Source: Gavia stellata (Eukaryota > Chordata > Aves > Gaviiformes > Gaviidae). From it: a stretch of DNA of 64,000 bases. Position 1 is the stretch's first letter. Each line of letters starts with the position of its first letter. Under the pieces are notes generated by a model that did not search any database, was not told where the DNA came from, and saw only the letters and a program-made list of their open reading frames with translations. The stretch spans positions 676,721 to 740,720 of the forward strand of contig NC_082631.1 in NCBI RefSeq assembly GCF_030936135.1. The letters run 5' to 3'. Positions 1 through 11,879 of this stretch are shown piece by piece. The position numbers were made by a program, and so were the translations under genes.

Positions 1-413
1 GGTTGGCACCGCCTTGCTGAGAGACGAATGGCAGGCGCAGGTGGTGATGATGGATAGGTAGTGCGGCCAATCGGCTGCCACGTCGCCCTTGGAGTGGCAC
101 CTGGCTGACAGGAGAGGGCAACAAGCCCCGCCTGTCCAGCTGAAGGGTTTGGATTTGATTGATATGAGAATCTACCAATCGCTGGCGTCGAAGAAGGTGA
201 GGCAGCCTATGGGGGTGCGGCGACTAGGCGGCATTCACCCCTCCAGCACAGGTGGCTGATCCCGCCTTCCTGGGGAGATTTGCGGCTCTTATTGGCTGAC
301 GGGGGCCGACAGGCAGACTCCTCCACCTATGGGGCGTCGAGTAGCTGATTGCCGCTCTGTGGTGAGGGATCCAGGTTGGAGTCAGCCTCCATTACCTCAG
401 GGAGGACGTGCAG
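1..413 (+). promoter_or_regulatory. CCAAT-rich segment, possible promoter and first exon of lectin A
   Basis: CCAAT boxes lie at 67-71 and 175-179 and an inverted one (ATTGG) at 291-295. A consensus splice donor (CAG then GTAAGTG) follows position 413. This would suit a promoter plus a non-coding first exon for the lectin gene that starts coding at 2035. No coding potential was recognised. The link to lectin A is inferred from position and strand only. Confidence 0.35.
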
Positions 414-419
414 GTAAGT

Positions 420-900
420 GGGCCCGGGGTGGGGGTCCCCAGTTCCCCAGGGATAAGGGTGTTGTGGGTCCCTGGTTACCCAAAGATGGGGGTATTGTGA
501 TGGGGGGGTACTTTATTCCCACAGGAACCTGGGCATGGGGGCCAGGGGGGTCCCCAGGGATGGGGTGACTGGGGTCCCCCATCCCATAGGGACCCAGGGA
601 TGGGGACAGTAGGGACCCAAGCTCCCCATAAATGGGGGTGACAGGGGTCCCACGTTTCTCTTGGGGCATTGGGAATTCCCAGTGATCACAGGGATGGGGG
701 TTTGGGGGACACTGGGGATGTCCCCAAGGACAGGAGTGGTGGTGTGCGGGGTGTCCCCAGGGATGTGGGGACACTGAGAGGCCTGCGGTCCCCAGGGACA
801 GGGCTGTGGGAGACTGGGGGTGTCCCCAGGGACAGGGCTGTGGGACACCGGGGGTGTCCCCAGGGCCTGGGGGTGCTGAGGTGCCGTTGGAGAGATTTTT
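420..900. repeat. Degenerate GC-rich minisatellite
   Basis: Imperfect repeats of a core like TCCCCAGGGACAGGGCTGTG, with unit length about 30 bp and variable. The stretch is open in more than one frame on both strands, which is a consequence of the repeat and not evidence for a gene. Confidence 0.6.
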
Positions 901-1415
901 AACGGTGCTGAGAAGTTTTTTTGGGAGATTAAAGGGATTTTCAACCACTCCAGCTTCAGTATTTAAAAAATGAAAAGATAAAAACCCCTAAAAAAGGTTA
1001 AAGAGATAAGGATGTGGGATGCTTAGGGGTGGGAGCTGGTGTTTTCAGTCCTCTCTTGACTTTTATCTCAGTTTTCAATTCTTTCCGCTCAAAAAGTGCC
1101 ATCCTTGATTCTTTTTTAAACCTCTCCCACGCCTCTGGGACAAACCGCACGCTGGCAGCAGAGAGGGGAACGACTGCAAGAGTGCATGGCCCAAATTCAC
1201 AGCGTTTCAACCCAAAACTGACTCCATTGCCTCTTAGAAAATGCCAGAGCCCCAAGGGCACGAGAGGCCACCCCGGGGTGAAGTTTGTCTTTGACTTCCC
1301 CTAAATTCAGGATCGAAAAAGGGGAAATCGGACAAAATGAGGAAGCTGATTGCCCCAAGAGCAGGGGAACCGGAGTGAGGGATGTTCAACTTTTGGCTGT
1401 GTTTGCTCTTCCCAG
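901..1415. other. Unassigned single-copy spacer
   Basis: No gene, RNA or repeat was recognised. The stretch is AT-richer than its left flank and would be first intron if the upstream exon model is right. Confidence 0.3.
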
Positions 1416-1463
1416 GGTGCATCTGTGAAACTCAGCTGAAATCGGGCACCAGTGAAGTTATTC
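1416..1463 (+). other. Possible non-coding or alternative upstream exon of lectin A
   Basis: A 48-nt segment is preceded by a pyrimidine tract and AG (ends at 1415) and followed by GTAAGTG. Its length is a multiple of three and one frame reads TGC ATC TGT GAA, recalling the C-I-C-E ending of lectin domains, but nothing upstream supplies the rest of such a domain. A 5'UTR exon or an alternative cytoplasmic exon of lectin A is more likely. RNA evidence is needed. Confidence 0.3.
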
Positions 1464-2034
1464 GTAAGTGCTAACTTTCGTTTTCTGTGATAGCCCGCCC
1501 AGGGGATGCCTGGCTTGAAAACCTGAGGGTGTTCAGGCAATGAAAAGAATTTTCCGGAGAAGGAATGAAGGCAACGGCGCCCCAAAAAAAGAGGATTTTC
1601 ACAACGCTAAGTTTCTTGCTTTAAAAACAGAAGAAATTATCACAAAAATGCTCAACAAAATGCTAAAGAATTCCCACCAAACAAACAAAAAAAAAAAATC
1701 AAATTTAGGTGCTCACCTCAGAGAACGCTGGCCACTGTTTCGGCATGAGGCCTCCAAAAACCGCCTCCTCGGGCAGGTGTCGGCCTCGTTTGAGGAGAGC
1801 AGAGTGTGTTTTTTAACCAATTCTTCTAAAACCCACCAGGGACGGGGCTGCGACACATGGTGAGGGGCTGCCCGGCCGCATCGGCCGCTCCAAAGCTCCT
1901 GAGTGCGCAGATTTTTTTGTTCTTCTAGGAAATCAGAATTATGAAATGCAAGTGTTTCCTTCCCCCCAGGATGAGATGACGTGTCTTCCCCACCACATAA
2001 ATCGGGGCGATATCAAAAGAAAAAAGGATCAGAG

Positions 2035-5000
2035 ATGTTACAAGGCGAAGGTGCCTTCGGCACCTATGAGAAATGTGATTTCGCTGAGGGGATGGAGTTG
2101 GAGAAGCAAGAGCGGAGGAGAGCATATAAAGGAGGTATCGGGGCGAGGGAGCGGCTTTGGGAATCCAGAGACATGAAACTGGAGAGTTTCAGCTCTTTAA
2201 ACCGGTCTTTCTCTGAAGTTGTAGCCAAATTTTACCGGCTGGTTCCTCCGTAGGGTCACAATTTAGGAAAAAGAGGTTTGAGCGTGGAGAACAGGGTGGT
2301 GGAGCCACTCCAGAGGTTGTTTTGGGGGGATCTCTCTTCTTTGTGCTCTTCTTTAAGAAAATGTCTGTTGGGGGGGAGTTATTTGGAGCTGCCTGACCCC
2401 ATTTTGCTCCCGGCAGTGCTGTCTCTCTTAGCTTCGGCTCCGGAGAAAGCCATCGCGCTGCTTTACGTGCTTCTGGCTCTCGCCTTCATGTTCTTCATGG
2501 CTCTCACCATCGTGAATCTCCGGAGAGGTGAGCCCGATCGCCAAGCGTGGGGCGGGCACGAGTTGAGGGGGGGAAAACACCATTGGATGGAGCAAAACGT
2601 GGCTTCGAGTTAGGATTGAAGGCCCTTCTGCGGCCCGCAAGCTCTCCGGGGCCGGATCCGGAGCGAAGGTGAGCGCTCTCTTCCTCTCCCCTAGTATCCG
2701 CGGCGTGGGAGGCGTTGGAACAAGCCCGCATGTGGAGCGAGAACAGCCACGCGACGGCGTGGCACAACCTCTCGGAGGTCCAGCGCACCCTCGGTACGAC
2801 GTTTCACCCCGAAACAGCTCCCTGGCACCCGCTGTATCCTCAATTCCTGCATGGATTTTCCCCCCGGCGCTTCCCAGGATGCTTTTTCCGGCAAAAATAA
2901 TGAACCGAAGCCACTTTACATCAGGACAGAGATGGTTGGGGCTTGTTTTGAGGTTTCTCCTCTTATTTTCCTCTTAGATAAACAGTTCTCTGGTGAGCTC
3001 AAGGCGATCCACGGCCGACTTCTGAACGGTACGCCAAGGAAAAGGTGGTTTAGGGAAATTTGGGCAGAATCCTGAATACCGGGCACAGGCAGTGGTGAGA
3101 TGGTGTCAAAAGCGGAGTTTTTCCTCCTTCCAGTGTCGCAAGAAGTGGAGAACGTGCAGTGGAAAATGACGCGGTGCAAAGCGGAGTGCTGCGGGAAGGA
3201 GCTGTTGGATCGCATCCGCGTCCTGGGTGAGAGCCTGATTTTGATGGAAAATCGTTAAATTTGGTCATTCTCGACTCCCAAGACACGCGGTTATTGGGTA
3301 GGCGCTCCAAAGAGTCCTAAAACGTGCACCGGGAGCACACGAAGCCGATCTTGATGAGTTTGAGAGATCATTAAGTATAATATTAACAGAAAAAAGCCTT
3401 TCTCAGCCTGTTGATAAACACAATAAAAAGCTCATTTAACGAAAGGGCTTGAGGTTTTACTGCCTGAATTTCAGAGAACGGTAACTCGCGCCAGGAAAAG
3501 ACGCAGCCATGGTGTAAATTGGGTTGGAAAGGGAGAGAAACATGGGGTTTTTTAGGTCTTTGCGGCAGCTGAATTACCTTTTATCCTCTCCCCGGCAGAG
3601 GAAAGGGACGCGCTGGAGCCGGTGCTGCGGCAGCTGGAGGAGTTGAAGCAGGAGCAGATCCGCGCGTCGGCCTTCCTCAACGCGGCGCTGGAGGAGACGC
3701 GCAACCTCTCAGGTGAGGGGCTGAGCCCGCGGCATCCCCCTGCGCTCGCCCACGTGTTCTCCTTTATTTTATTTTTCTCTTTTTCACCCCGTTTTCCCTC
3801 AGAAATTCTCTGCACGAGGTGCCCCGCCGGCTGGCAGCAGTTTGCCAAAACCTGCTATTTCTTCTCCACCACCACCAAACCCTGGCTGGCCGCTAAAGAC
3901 TTCTGCACCGACTTCAACGCCCATCTTGCCATCGTTGACAGCGAGCTGGAAAACGTAAGCTGAGAAATCCCGTAAAAAAAACAGAAAAAACCCCAGATTT
4001 CATGAGTTTAGAGGAATATTAAACTCCAATTCCACAAATGGAAAGCTGGAGGTTAAGCACGGGCGACTCAAGACTGCCCATGGAGGCGGGAAAACGCAAC
4101 CGGTTGACGTTCCCACTTTGGTTCTGAAGTGATTTGGCCAAATTGCATGAATCCGTCCCCGAAATGGCTGGCGTCATTTAAGGGTTTTTTGGGAAAAGCC
4201 AGGGGGAAAGCGGCTGCCTCCCCGCTGGGTCTCTGTGACCCCAAGGGACCTTGCGGTCGTTTGGGAATTAAGAAGGTCGTTTGGGAATTAAGAAGGTCGT
4301 TTGGGAATTAAGAAGGTCGTTTGGGAATTAAGAAGGTCGTTTGGGAATTAAGAAGGTCGTTTGGGAATTAAGAAGGTCGTTTGGGAATTAAGAAGGTCGT
4401 TTGGGAATTAAGAAGGTCGTTTGGGAATTAAGGTTATAGAATGAATTACAGAAATATAACCCAAACTGTGCACAAATCAGCACTTCTACCCCGATTTAGA
4501 CAAACCAACCCAATTTTTAAAAAGCTCATTTGCTCTGAAAAAAGCTTCTTCCTCCAAATATTAGAAACTTCAGCACTTTTTTCCATTTCCGATGGTAAAC
4601 TTCGCATTTTTTGGTCATGCTTGTGGCACGCCACAGTTGTCCCCTGCAAGGGACGGGCTCCCTGCGGTCACCAGCCCCGGCGCCGCTGAATCCCTTTGCC
4701 GTCGTCTTCTGCTTCCCCTTCCCAACGCTTCTTTCCTTTCCCCCCCTGTTTGCAGAAATTTCTGGCAAATCACATCATGGACAATCAGATTTTCTGGCTG
4801 GGCCTGACCGACATGGACAAAGAAGGCGACTGGCAGTGGGTGGACGGCCGCTCCCTCTCTCTCTCGTATGTTTTTAGCCTCAAATTGCCCCAAAAATCAG
4901 CTTTGTTCTCCCTTCACCCCTTTTTTGCTCAAAAAAAGGCGCCGCACGCTCACTGGCGCACCCGTCCGCTCTGGTTTAGTGCGTAAAAAGCACTGCAATA

Positions 5001-5641
5001 AATTTCATGCTGCGGCAGCACCTGAAAATGCCGGGTGGAGGGAAAGGTAAGAGGAGCCGCCCTGCTGCAGGCAAGATTTTGGCTTTTTTTCCCCCAAAAT
5101 TCGCTTTGGTTTCGGGGTTGAAAACCCAGGTGGGAACAGGCAAGGAGCCGCAGCGCCCGCTCGGTTCCCGACCGAGACCCCGCACCCTGAGTCAAAGGGG
5201 TTCTTTTTAACGGGTCTCCTCGTTCTTGCCGTTGTAGGAGAAACACCGTGATCGCAGCGGAGCCCTTTTCCCGCGTTAAACGGGAGGGAAAACGGGAAAA
5301 ATCACTGAAATCGCACTGCTGCGTTAAACGGGGGGAGAAGGTTGTTTTTGGGGGGCTGTTGCCCTCCCTGGGCGATGCTGCGGGGCCGGTGTGCTCTCCG
5401 CCTGACTCCCCCCTACTTAAAAAAACCCCCACAAACATCCTAAAACCCAACAAGTTCCCAAATGCAGAGTTTTCCACCCAAACTGATGTGCCCCCCCCAC
5501 ACTTCTAGGTTCTGGAACAGCGGTGAACCCAACAACGTGGGCCACCACGGTGAAGATTGTGCCACCATCTACTCCAGCGGCCACTGGAACGACGCTACCT
5601 GTTCCCTCGCCGAGCCCTGGATCTGCGAGCGCAGCTGCTAA
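2035..5641 (+). CDS. Type II transmembrane C-type lectin receptor A (CD209/ASGR/FCER2-like), 315 aa
   Basis: Coding exons: 2035-2134, 2432-2527, 2695-2793, 2978-3028, 3134-3226, 3599-3712, 3803-3954, 4756-4865, 5509-5641. All junctions are GT-AG and in phase; the total is 948 nt. The start gives a cytoplasmic tail of about 34 aa beginning MLQGEGAFGTYEKCDF. One membrane segment follows at about residues 38-61, so the topology is type II. A stalk built from short phase-1 exons (about 62-185) is charged and leucine-rich and may be coiled coil. The C-type lectin domain covers about 186-315: WLGL-type core, EPN, GEDC and WND, ending WICERSC. EPN with WND is the mannose/fucose/GlcNAc-type calcium site, so carbohydrate binding is expected. 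The paralogue is uncertain. The CD209/FCER2/CLEC4G cluster of human 19p13 is a likely counterpart, given that human 19p13 genes follow in this window. Confidence 0.9.
4255..4433. repeat. Near-perfect 20-bp tandem repeat, about 9 copies
   Basis: The unit GGTCGTTTGGGAATTAAGAA repeats with almost no divergence inside lectin A's intron between the two lectin-domain exons 3803-3954 and 4756-4865. Such homogeneity suggests recent expansion or homogenisation. Confidence 0.95.
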
Positions 5642-5994
5642 CGGTTTCCCCCCCCGTCTCCGGGCACCCCAACTCACCCTCCCGGGGCTTAAAAACGGGG
5701 GGAAAACAGTAAAAACCCGGCAGAACCAAGCGCAGGGTGAAAACACAAGGCTCTGGGGTAAAAGAGGTGTCCGAAAATGGGTTAACCCCCCACCCCGCTT
5801 CCCAAAAGCGGGGTGCGTTGCTTGGGGGTGGGCATAGCGCTGTGGCGGAAGGGTTAAACCGTTTGAGGGGGTCACTCCTTTGGGGAAAATTTAGAGATTT
5901 TGGGGTGTTGGTTAATGTTTTGCGAGCCGTTTTCCTGTTGTGCCGAGGCTGGACGTTATCGCTTGCTGGTTAATCAGGAAAAGAAAAAAAAAAG

Positions 5995-6000
5995 AATAAA
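5995..6000 (+). terminator. Polyadenylation signal of lectin A
   Basis: AATAAA (overlapping a second copy, AATAAATAAA) lies about 350 bp past the lectin A stop codon and before the lectin B start. Confidence 0.7.
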
Positions 6001-6009
6001 TAAAGCGCT

Positions 6010-6695
6010 TTGATTGCGATTTGAACCAAAACTCACGTAAATGGAGCCGATGCGGCGCCAGGGAGGGTCGGCGCGCACCTTTTTTTCCCAGGGTTTGGGT
6101 AAAAAAACCCCAAAAAAGGGAAGAGAGACCGGTGAAGATGAGGCATGAGTGTGTTTTCTGGGCGCGTATGCAAATCCCCAACTCGTGGGTGCTGAAGCGC
6201 GACGCCTGTTTTGCCGAAAGGCCGTGTCACCGGATTCCCCTCCCGGTGCGGGCAGCGGCTCGGCTGGAAGATTTGGGATTTCACCGGCGCGGTGTTTAAC
6301 ACCCGTAGGTGCCACTGTGGTGGTTTTATCGCTAATCCCTAAAAAAAATCCCTCACGCCCGCGCGGGAGCTGCCTTCAAACGCCCGCTGGCGGCAGAGCT
6401 CACGCGGCGTCACCCTTTCTCCCCCCCAAAACAAACCCCTCACCCCCAAATTCACCGAATCCCACGTTCCGCCGAAAAGGTGTATTTTTTTGCGCCGGGA
6501 AGAGCGCAGTCTCGCCTTCCTTTCGCCGCCCATTTGCATGTCACCGCCGCCCCGGCACGCAGAAGGAACCGAAACCTCGGGGCCGAACCGCCGGCCAAAA
6601 TGGGGTGCCGGAGGCGGCGAGGGGTGTGCCGGGGCGCGTGCCGAGGGGTTTAGCTCCCTGCCGGGCGCCTGCGCGGCTGCTCTCCCCGGCAAAGC
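6010..6695. other. Lectin A-lectin B intergenic spacer
   Basis: About 700 bp without a recognised coding exon. It must contain the lectin B promoter and 5'UTR. The reading frames across it are not supported by splice signals or homology. Confidence 0.4.
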
Positions 6696-9600
6696 ATGGC
6701 CGGGCAGGAGACCTACGGCAACTGGTTGGGTCCCCCGCCGGCGCACGCCAAGCGGCTGGTGAGACAACCAGGTAAAATTGGGGTGCCCCCCCTCTCCGTG
6801 TCCTTGGCATGTGTTTTTTGGGGGGCCGGCGGGTGACTCGGAGAAGCGTGGCGGCGTCCGGATACGACCGCGGGGCACCGCTGGCGTACGGAGCGGGGCG
6901 AAACACCTTTGGGGCTCTCGAGTTGTGCGGATCCCGCTCTGCGCTCGAGAGCCCCTAAATCGCCACGTTTAGCCCCAATTTCAGGTGTAAATTCCAGGTC
7001 GGGCCTTAAAAAAGCATCGGCAACTTCCTCGCCGCCCGCGCCGGGGTTAGAAGCGCTAGCGGTGGTTTTGAGGATCCTCCCCTTATCCTCAACGCTCTTT
7101 CCCTTTCCTTTTTTTTTTTTATTGGCAGGAATTTACTCCATCGCTGGAAAAACGACGCCCGTGGGTGACTTCAGACCGGGTAAGTCATCGTTTTTTCACC
7201 TTTTCAGGCTTTTTTTGTAGCGCGGATGGAAAACAGAACTCCCCCGAGGCCGAACCGGGCTTTATTTTCAGCTCGGTTGGTCAAACATGTGTCGCTGTAC
7301 GCTGCGTTTCTCTCCGAATTTGGTTCCTTCTGTCAAACGAGATTAAATCGCCCCAAAAATATCCTAAAAGTCCATGTTGGGGGGATTGAGAGGGAAATTA
7401 TGGCTCCATCCTCACTCCCGGGAGAGGGCGTTCGCGCCTTCGCAGGCTCATATTCATCCCCTCCCGCCGCGGGGAGCTTCAAACTTCAGCAGAATTCCTT
7501 GGATTTGCAGCTGAGGGGAGAACCCGTCTCCGAAAGAGCGGAGCGACGTTATAAAAAATCTATAAAAATGATAAAATCAATATATATTGAGAAAAGGATG
7601 TAAAAACCGCGCCGGAGGTGCTGTGGATTTACCAAAGGGGAAAGTGGAATTGCATTTTTACGCTTTCCAGCTGATCCTTAACGGACAGGATTCCCAGCTG
7701 GCCTCAAAATCCTGAGTTTTTCACCCGTTTTTCCTCTCGCGTAGCGTCCCCGGACAGCTTCGAGGACGATTACGATGACGTGTCCCTGTCGGAGTCGGAC
7801 CGTGGCCACAAGCCGCCGGCGTCCGATGAAGATCTGCAGAGCCAGAGGAGCAAAGGGGGCACAGGTAGCACCCGCCTCCTCTCCCCGCATCGCCTGTGCC
7901 GTCGCGGACCTCCGCGGGGCAGGATTTGGCCCTAAAATGCCCCAAAATCACCCCCCCAGCGACTCCTTCCTTCCTCCCAACAGGGGTTTACATCCTGGCG
8001 GGGAAACCGGCATCTCCAAACCCTTCCCAAAAGGGTGAGTCCCTCTCAACCGACGCCCAGTATCCCGCAGCGGATGCCTCGCTCGGATCCAGACTCAGGA
8101 AGTTGGGATTCCTTCCGGATTTCTCCCACGCCGCTCTCCGCAGGTGACCCGGAGCCCGGAGGTGGCAGGGGACGGAGCCGCAGGATGACGTCGGTGGTCG
8201 TCCTCTACGTCCTGGTAGCGCTCAGCTTCGTCGCGTGGACGCTGCTCTTCGCCCTGACCGTGGTGAAACGTAAGCGGTCCCGGAAGGGTCCCCGCCGGGC
8301 CGGGAAGCAGCAATTTTGGTTAAAAAACCACCAAAAAAAGGCATTTTCACTGTTCAAAATAACACGTGGCCTGTCCCCACGATGCTTTAAGCGTCCGTCC
8401 ACGTGGAAACCGCAGCCAAAGCCTGTCCGTCGGCACGATTTGTTTTTAATTCTACCTCAGTACGTGAATTTTAGGGTTTTATCACCAAATTGCCCCCGGA
8501 GCGCTCCGTCTGGGTGCTGCCGCCTCCTGCCCGCGCCAGCAGCACTCCCCATTTGCTATAGGGTGTAAATCCAGAGTAAATCCTCGCTGGAATTCCCCCA
8601 AAAAACCCATAAATCGGGCAATTTTATACGCAATATGATCCAGCCATGTTTTTCCCTTCGTTTTCCTTCCAGAGATGGAAATCATGGCGGAGTTAAAGCT
8701 CCTGAGGTCGAACTTCTCCGAGAACGAAGCCAACGGTAGGTCCTGGGAATCGCGTCTCCCGCGGTGAAGTTTAACGGCAGTTGGGAGACGCCGATTTTTT
8801 TTTTCGGTCTTTGGCTCTTTTTCTGGCATCGTTTTTTTTGCCGTTTGGTGTAAATTAAGGAGAAAAAAAAAAATTACCTTTTTTTTGAGCGGCTCCTGGT
8901 TCTGCTCCGTCTCTTAGCGAAACAACGCTGACTTTCACCGCCTTATTTCCGATTTCCGCCGGGAAAATGGTGTAGATCGGACACCGACTAAGCTCGTGCC
9001 CCAATCCCGAAGGAATTAGCCCCAAAAAGGTGCAAACAGGAGCAAATCAGCCTTCAGGATATCCCGAGATTTATCCTGATTGCAGATTGGGATCTTACTG
9101 GGGTGGGAAATCCATTTTATTGTCACGGTGACAGGTTATGGCGAGGGAAGGAGGTAAATCCTACAGAAAATTCCCTAAAAATCAAATATAACGGGCCCAA
9201 TCCTTAATCGCTGCCGAAGGAGTCATTAATTAAACGATATTATGGGTGATATCGCAGCGAAATGAGGAATAAAATAACCAGGCGGCCGGCGATGCGAGAG
9301 CTTTTGCAGCCCCGGTTGGGATTTCTACCCATGGAAAAATAAATCCTGTGGGAAAGAGCTCAAGATTTGGGTAAATCGAAGCCGGGAAGCGGCGGAGGGG
9401 GAAAAAGCAGGAAAAATTGGGGAGGGACGGGAGGACACGGAGCTGGGGGCGGTCGCTCACCCCGTTGCGCTCCCCAGTGCGACAGGGGCTGGCGGAGACG
9501 CGACGGGAACAGACGCGGATGCGGAGCGGGATGCACAAATACTACGAGGAATTGCAGGATATGGCAGGTAAAGCCGTCGTCTCCGTCTCCGCCGTCTCTC

Positions 9601-10875
9601 CTCCTCGTGCAGCGGGAGAGAAATCCCGCCGCTGGTCTTAGGGCTGGAAAATCGGGGTGATTTACGCCCGTTTTGGAGGTTTTCAAGCGGCGACAGGCAA
9701 AAATAACTTCTTTTTTCCCCTGGGTTTTGGGATTTTTCCTCGTTTTTTCCAGCGCTCATCTGCAGATCCGTCCTGGACAACAAGAAGTGTTCGGCCGGCT
9801 GGAAGATCTTCGAGAAAAGCTGCTACTCCTTCTCGACGGAGACGATGAGCTGGGCGGACGCAAAGGAGATCTGCGCCGATCAAGGCGCTCACCTGGTCGT
9901 CGTCAACTCCGACACGGAGCAGGTCGGTCGGACGCTCGCGCGTGGAAAAATAACCGGTTTCTCGGCTTAAACGTTGCCCAAAATACCCGTTTTTCTCAGA
10001 GAATTCCTACTCTGGCAAAACCAGGAACGCGAAAAAAACCTTTTTTGGGCTGGAATTAGCCGAGATTGGCCGTCGGGCTCAGTTATTTGGAGGCAGAGAG
10101 AAGCGCCGACGGCTGAGCCGTGTTCGGTCGACTGCGACTTCCTGTTTTAAGGAAAAAACCGCTAAAAACGGAGCAAAAAAAGGTCAACATCTCCTTTCCG
10201 GAGCGCTGCGCACGCACTTCGCTTTAATAACCCCAAATTGTTCCCTATTTCCCCCCGAAACACCGCTCAGGAATGGTGACGCTGACCTCACCTATGTTGC
10301 CTAAAGCCTCGAGATGCTCCGTAGTCCCCCGGAATTTGTGATTTTTGGGGATTTTTTAACCGATTTGGCTTTTCTAGACCTTCCTGAAGGACAATATTAA
10401 CAACAGCAGCACGTACTGGCTGGGAGTGACGGATCAGCTGGAGGAGGGCACCTGGGTCTGGACTAACGGCGAACACACAAGTATTAGGTAAAAATTCCCT
10501 CCCCAAATTCCCCCAAAACGGGGAAAATAATCCGAAAAATAAACGGAAAAAGGTCGTCGACCCACCGAAACGTCGGTTTTAGGTCCGTCGAAGGATTTGC
10601 GGAGCTTTTTAGCCATTTCCTTCCCTCGAAATAGAAATTTTACCTCTTCCTGAGCGCGCGGGCTCGCTTTGATTTCTTTATTATTTCCTCTTTTCCTTTT
10701 TTTCTCCTTTTTTTTTCTTTTTCCTCCTCCTTTCGCCAGCTACTGGAACACGTGGAAGGAGAACAAAGACAAGGACCAGAAGGACTGCGGCAGCATCGGA
10801 CCCGACGGCATCTGGAACGACGACAGATGCTCCCGCTCCAACCACTGGATTTGCGAAAAGTCCTGGAATTGCTGA
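6696..10875 (+). CDS. Type II transmembrane C-type lectin-like receptor B, 330 aa, EPN motif lost
   Basis: Coding exons: 6696-6771, 7129-7179, 7745-7864, 7984-8034, 8144-8269, 8673-8735, 9478-9567, 9753-9922, 10378-10487, 10740-10875. All are GT-AG and phase-consistent; the total is 993 nt. The start codon has good context and opens MAGQETYGNW. The long cytoplasmic region (about 1-113) contains two similar 17-codon exons and an acidic segment with EDDYDDVSL. The membrane segment is about 115-140, then a basic stalk to about 192. The lectin-like domain (about 197-330) has CSAGWKIFEKSCYSF, YWLGVTD, WND and WICEK, but the EPN position reads WKEN, so classical calcium-dependent mannose binding is doubtful. 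The exon plan of the membrane, stalk and lectin parts matches lectin A, so the two are tandem duplicates that have diverged in tail and ligand site. A role in leukocyte recognition is inferred. Confidence 0.9.
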
Positions 10876-11389
10876 CTTCGGCATTATTTTTATTTTTATT
10901 ATTATTATTTTACCTCTTTCCAGACAAATTTTCCCCGCGCCCGTTAAAAAAAAATACATCTCATCCAGCTCCCCTGCGGGAAGTTGGAAATCCGGAGGCT
11001 CCACGCTCCCGTTTTTGCCTATTAAGGACGTGCAGATCCCTAAAAAACACAGTAAAATCCCCAACTTTGCAACCCTGACCCCCAAACCGTGAAAAAAAAG
11101 GGATTTTCACTTAAAATAACTACTATAAAAGGGTTAAAAACCCCCTCGCCCCCGCAAAAAACCCCGTGTCGCCCCGTTTCGCCTTTCCCCCCCACCTCTG
11201 CCCCCACCTTTCCCCTTCCCTCCCCGAAAAGCCGATTTTGGTAAAATCCTCCTTTATTTTTTTTCCCAAATATTCGATTTTTCATATTTATCCTCCCCTC
11301 CCGCAGGCACCAGCCCCCCCGCGCCCCAAAAACCCCCCCAAACCCCCAATTCTGCTTATTTATCCGCTCAATTCAGCGCATCGTCACCC

Positions 11390-11395
11390 AATAAA
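11390..11395 (+). terminator. Polyadenylation signal of lectin B
   Basis: AATAAA about 515 bp after the stop codon. Further AATAAA copies at 11467-11472 and 11471-11476 could also serve. Confidence 0.6.
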
Positions 11396-11879
11396 ACCTC
11401 TTTTTTTTTTTTTTCCTAAGAAACGCAGCGTCCGCCCTTCCTTTTTTTTAACCTTTTTTTGCCCCAAATAAATAAAACGACCCTCAAACTTCATCCCGGT
11501 GGTTAAAAATTCCCGGAAGCAAAGGGAAAAAAAATCCCTTTTTTTTTTTTTTAAAGGGGTTAGAAGCGAAAATAACTAAAAAGCGGAAGTTTTGGGGGAA
11601 TTTACACGTTATCGATCAGCGGAAACGCAATGATTCGTTACGGGTAACGAAATTCCCTCTCCGGGTTGAAAATTAACGGGGGGAGCTCTCCCCCGCCCCC
11701 AAAAATGAGGGAATTTGAGCCGCGTTTGAGGAATTTGCTGGAAAAATCAATAATTAAAAAAAAAAAAGGCTCCGGGGAGCCGAAAGTGAAACTGGTTTTA
11801 GGTCGTTTTTGGCCGTTTTTCAACCCAAAAATAAAGCGGAATTCCAGAATTAACCGAAATACCCATTTCTCGCAGGGAA

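Noticed and set aside
1416-1463. Terminal exon of an upstream lectin (CICE reading)
   Set aside because: Only four residues resemble the lectin ending, the preceding lectin-domain exons are absent, and the splice sites fit an internal exon better.
6149-6906. Open frames of 120-208 codons between the lectins
   Set aside because: GC-rich spacer and lectin B 5' region; overlapping frames on both strands, low-complexity Arg/Pro/Gly content, no recognisable domain.
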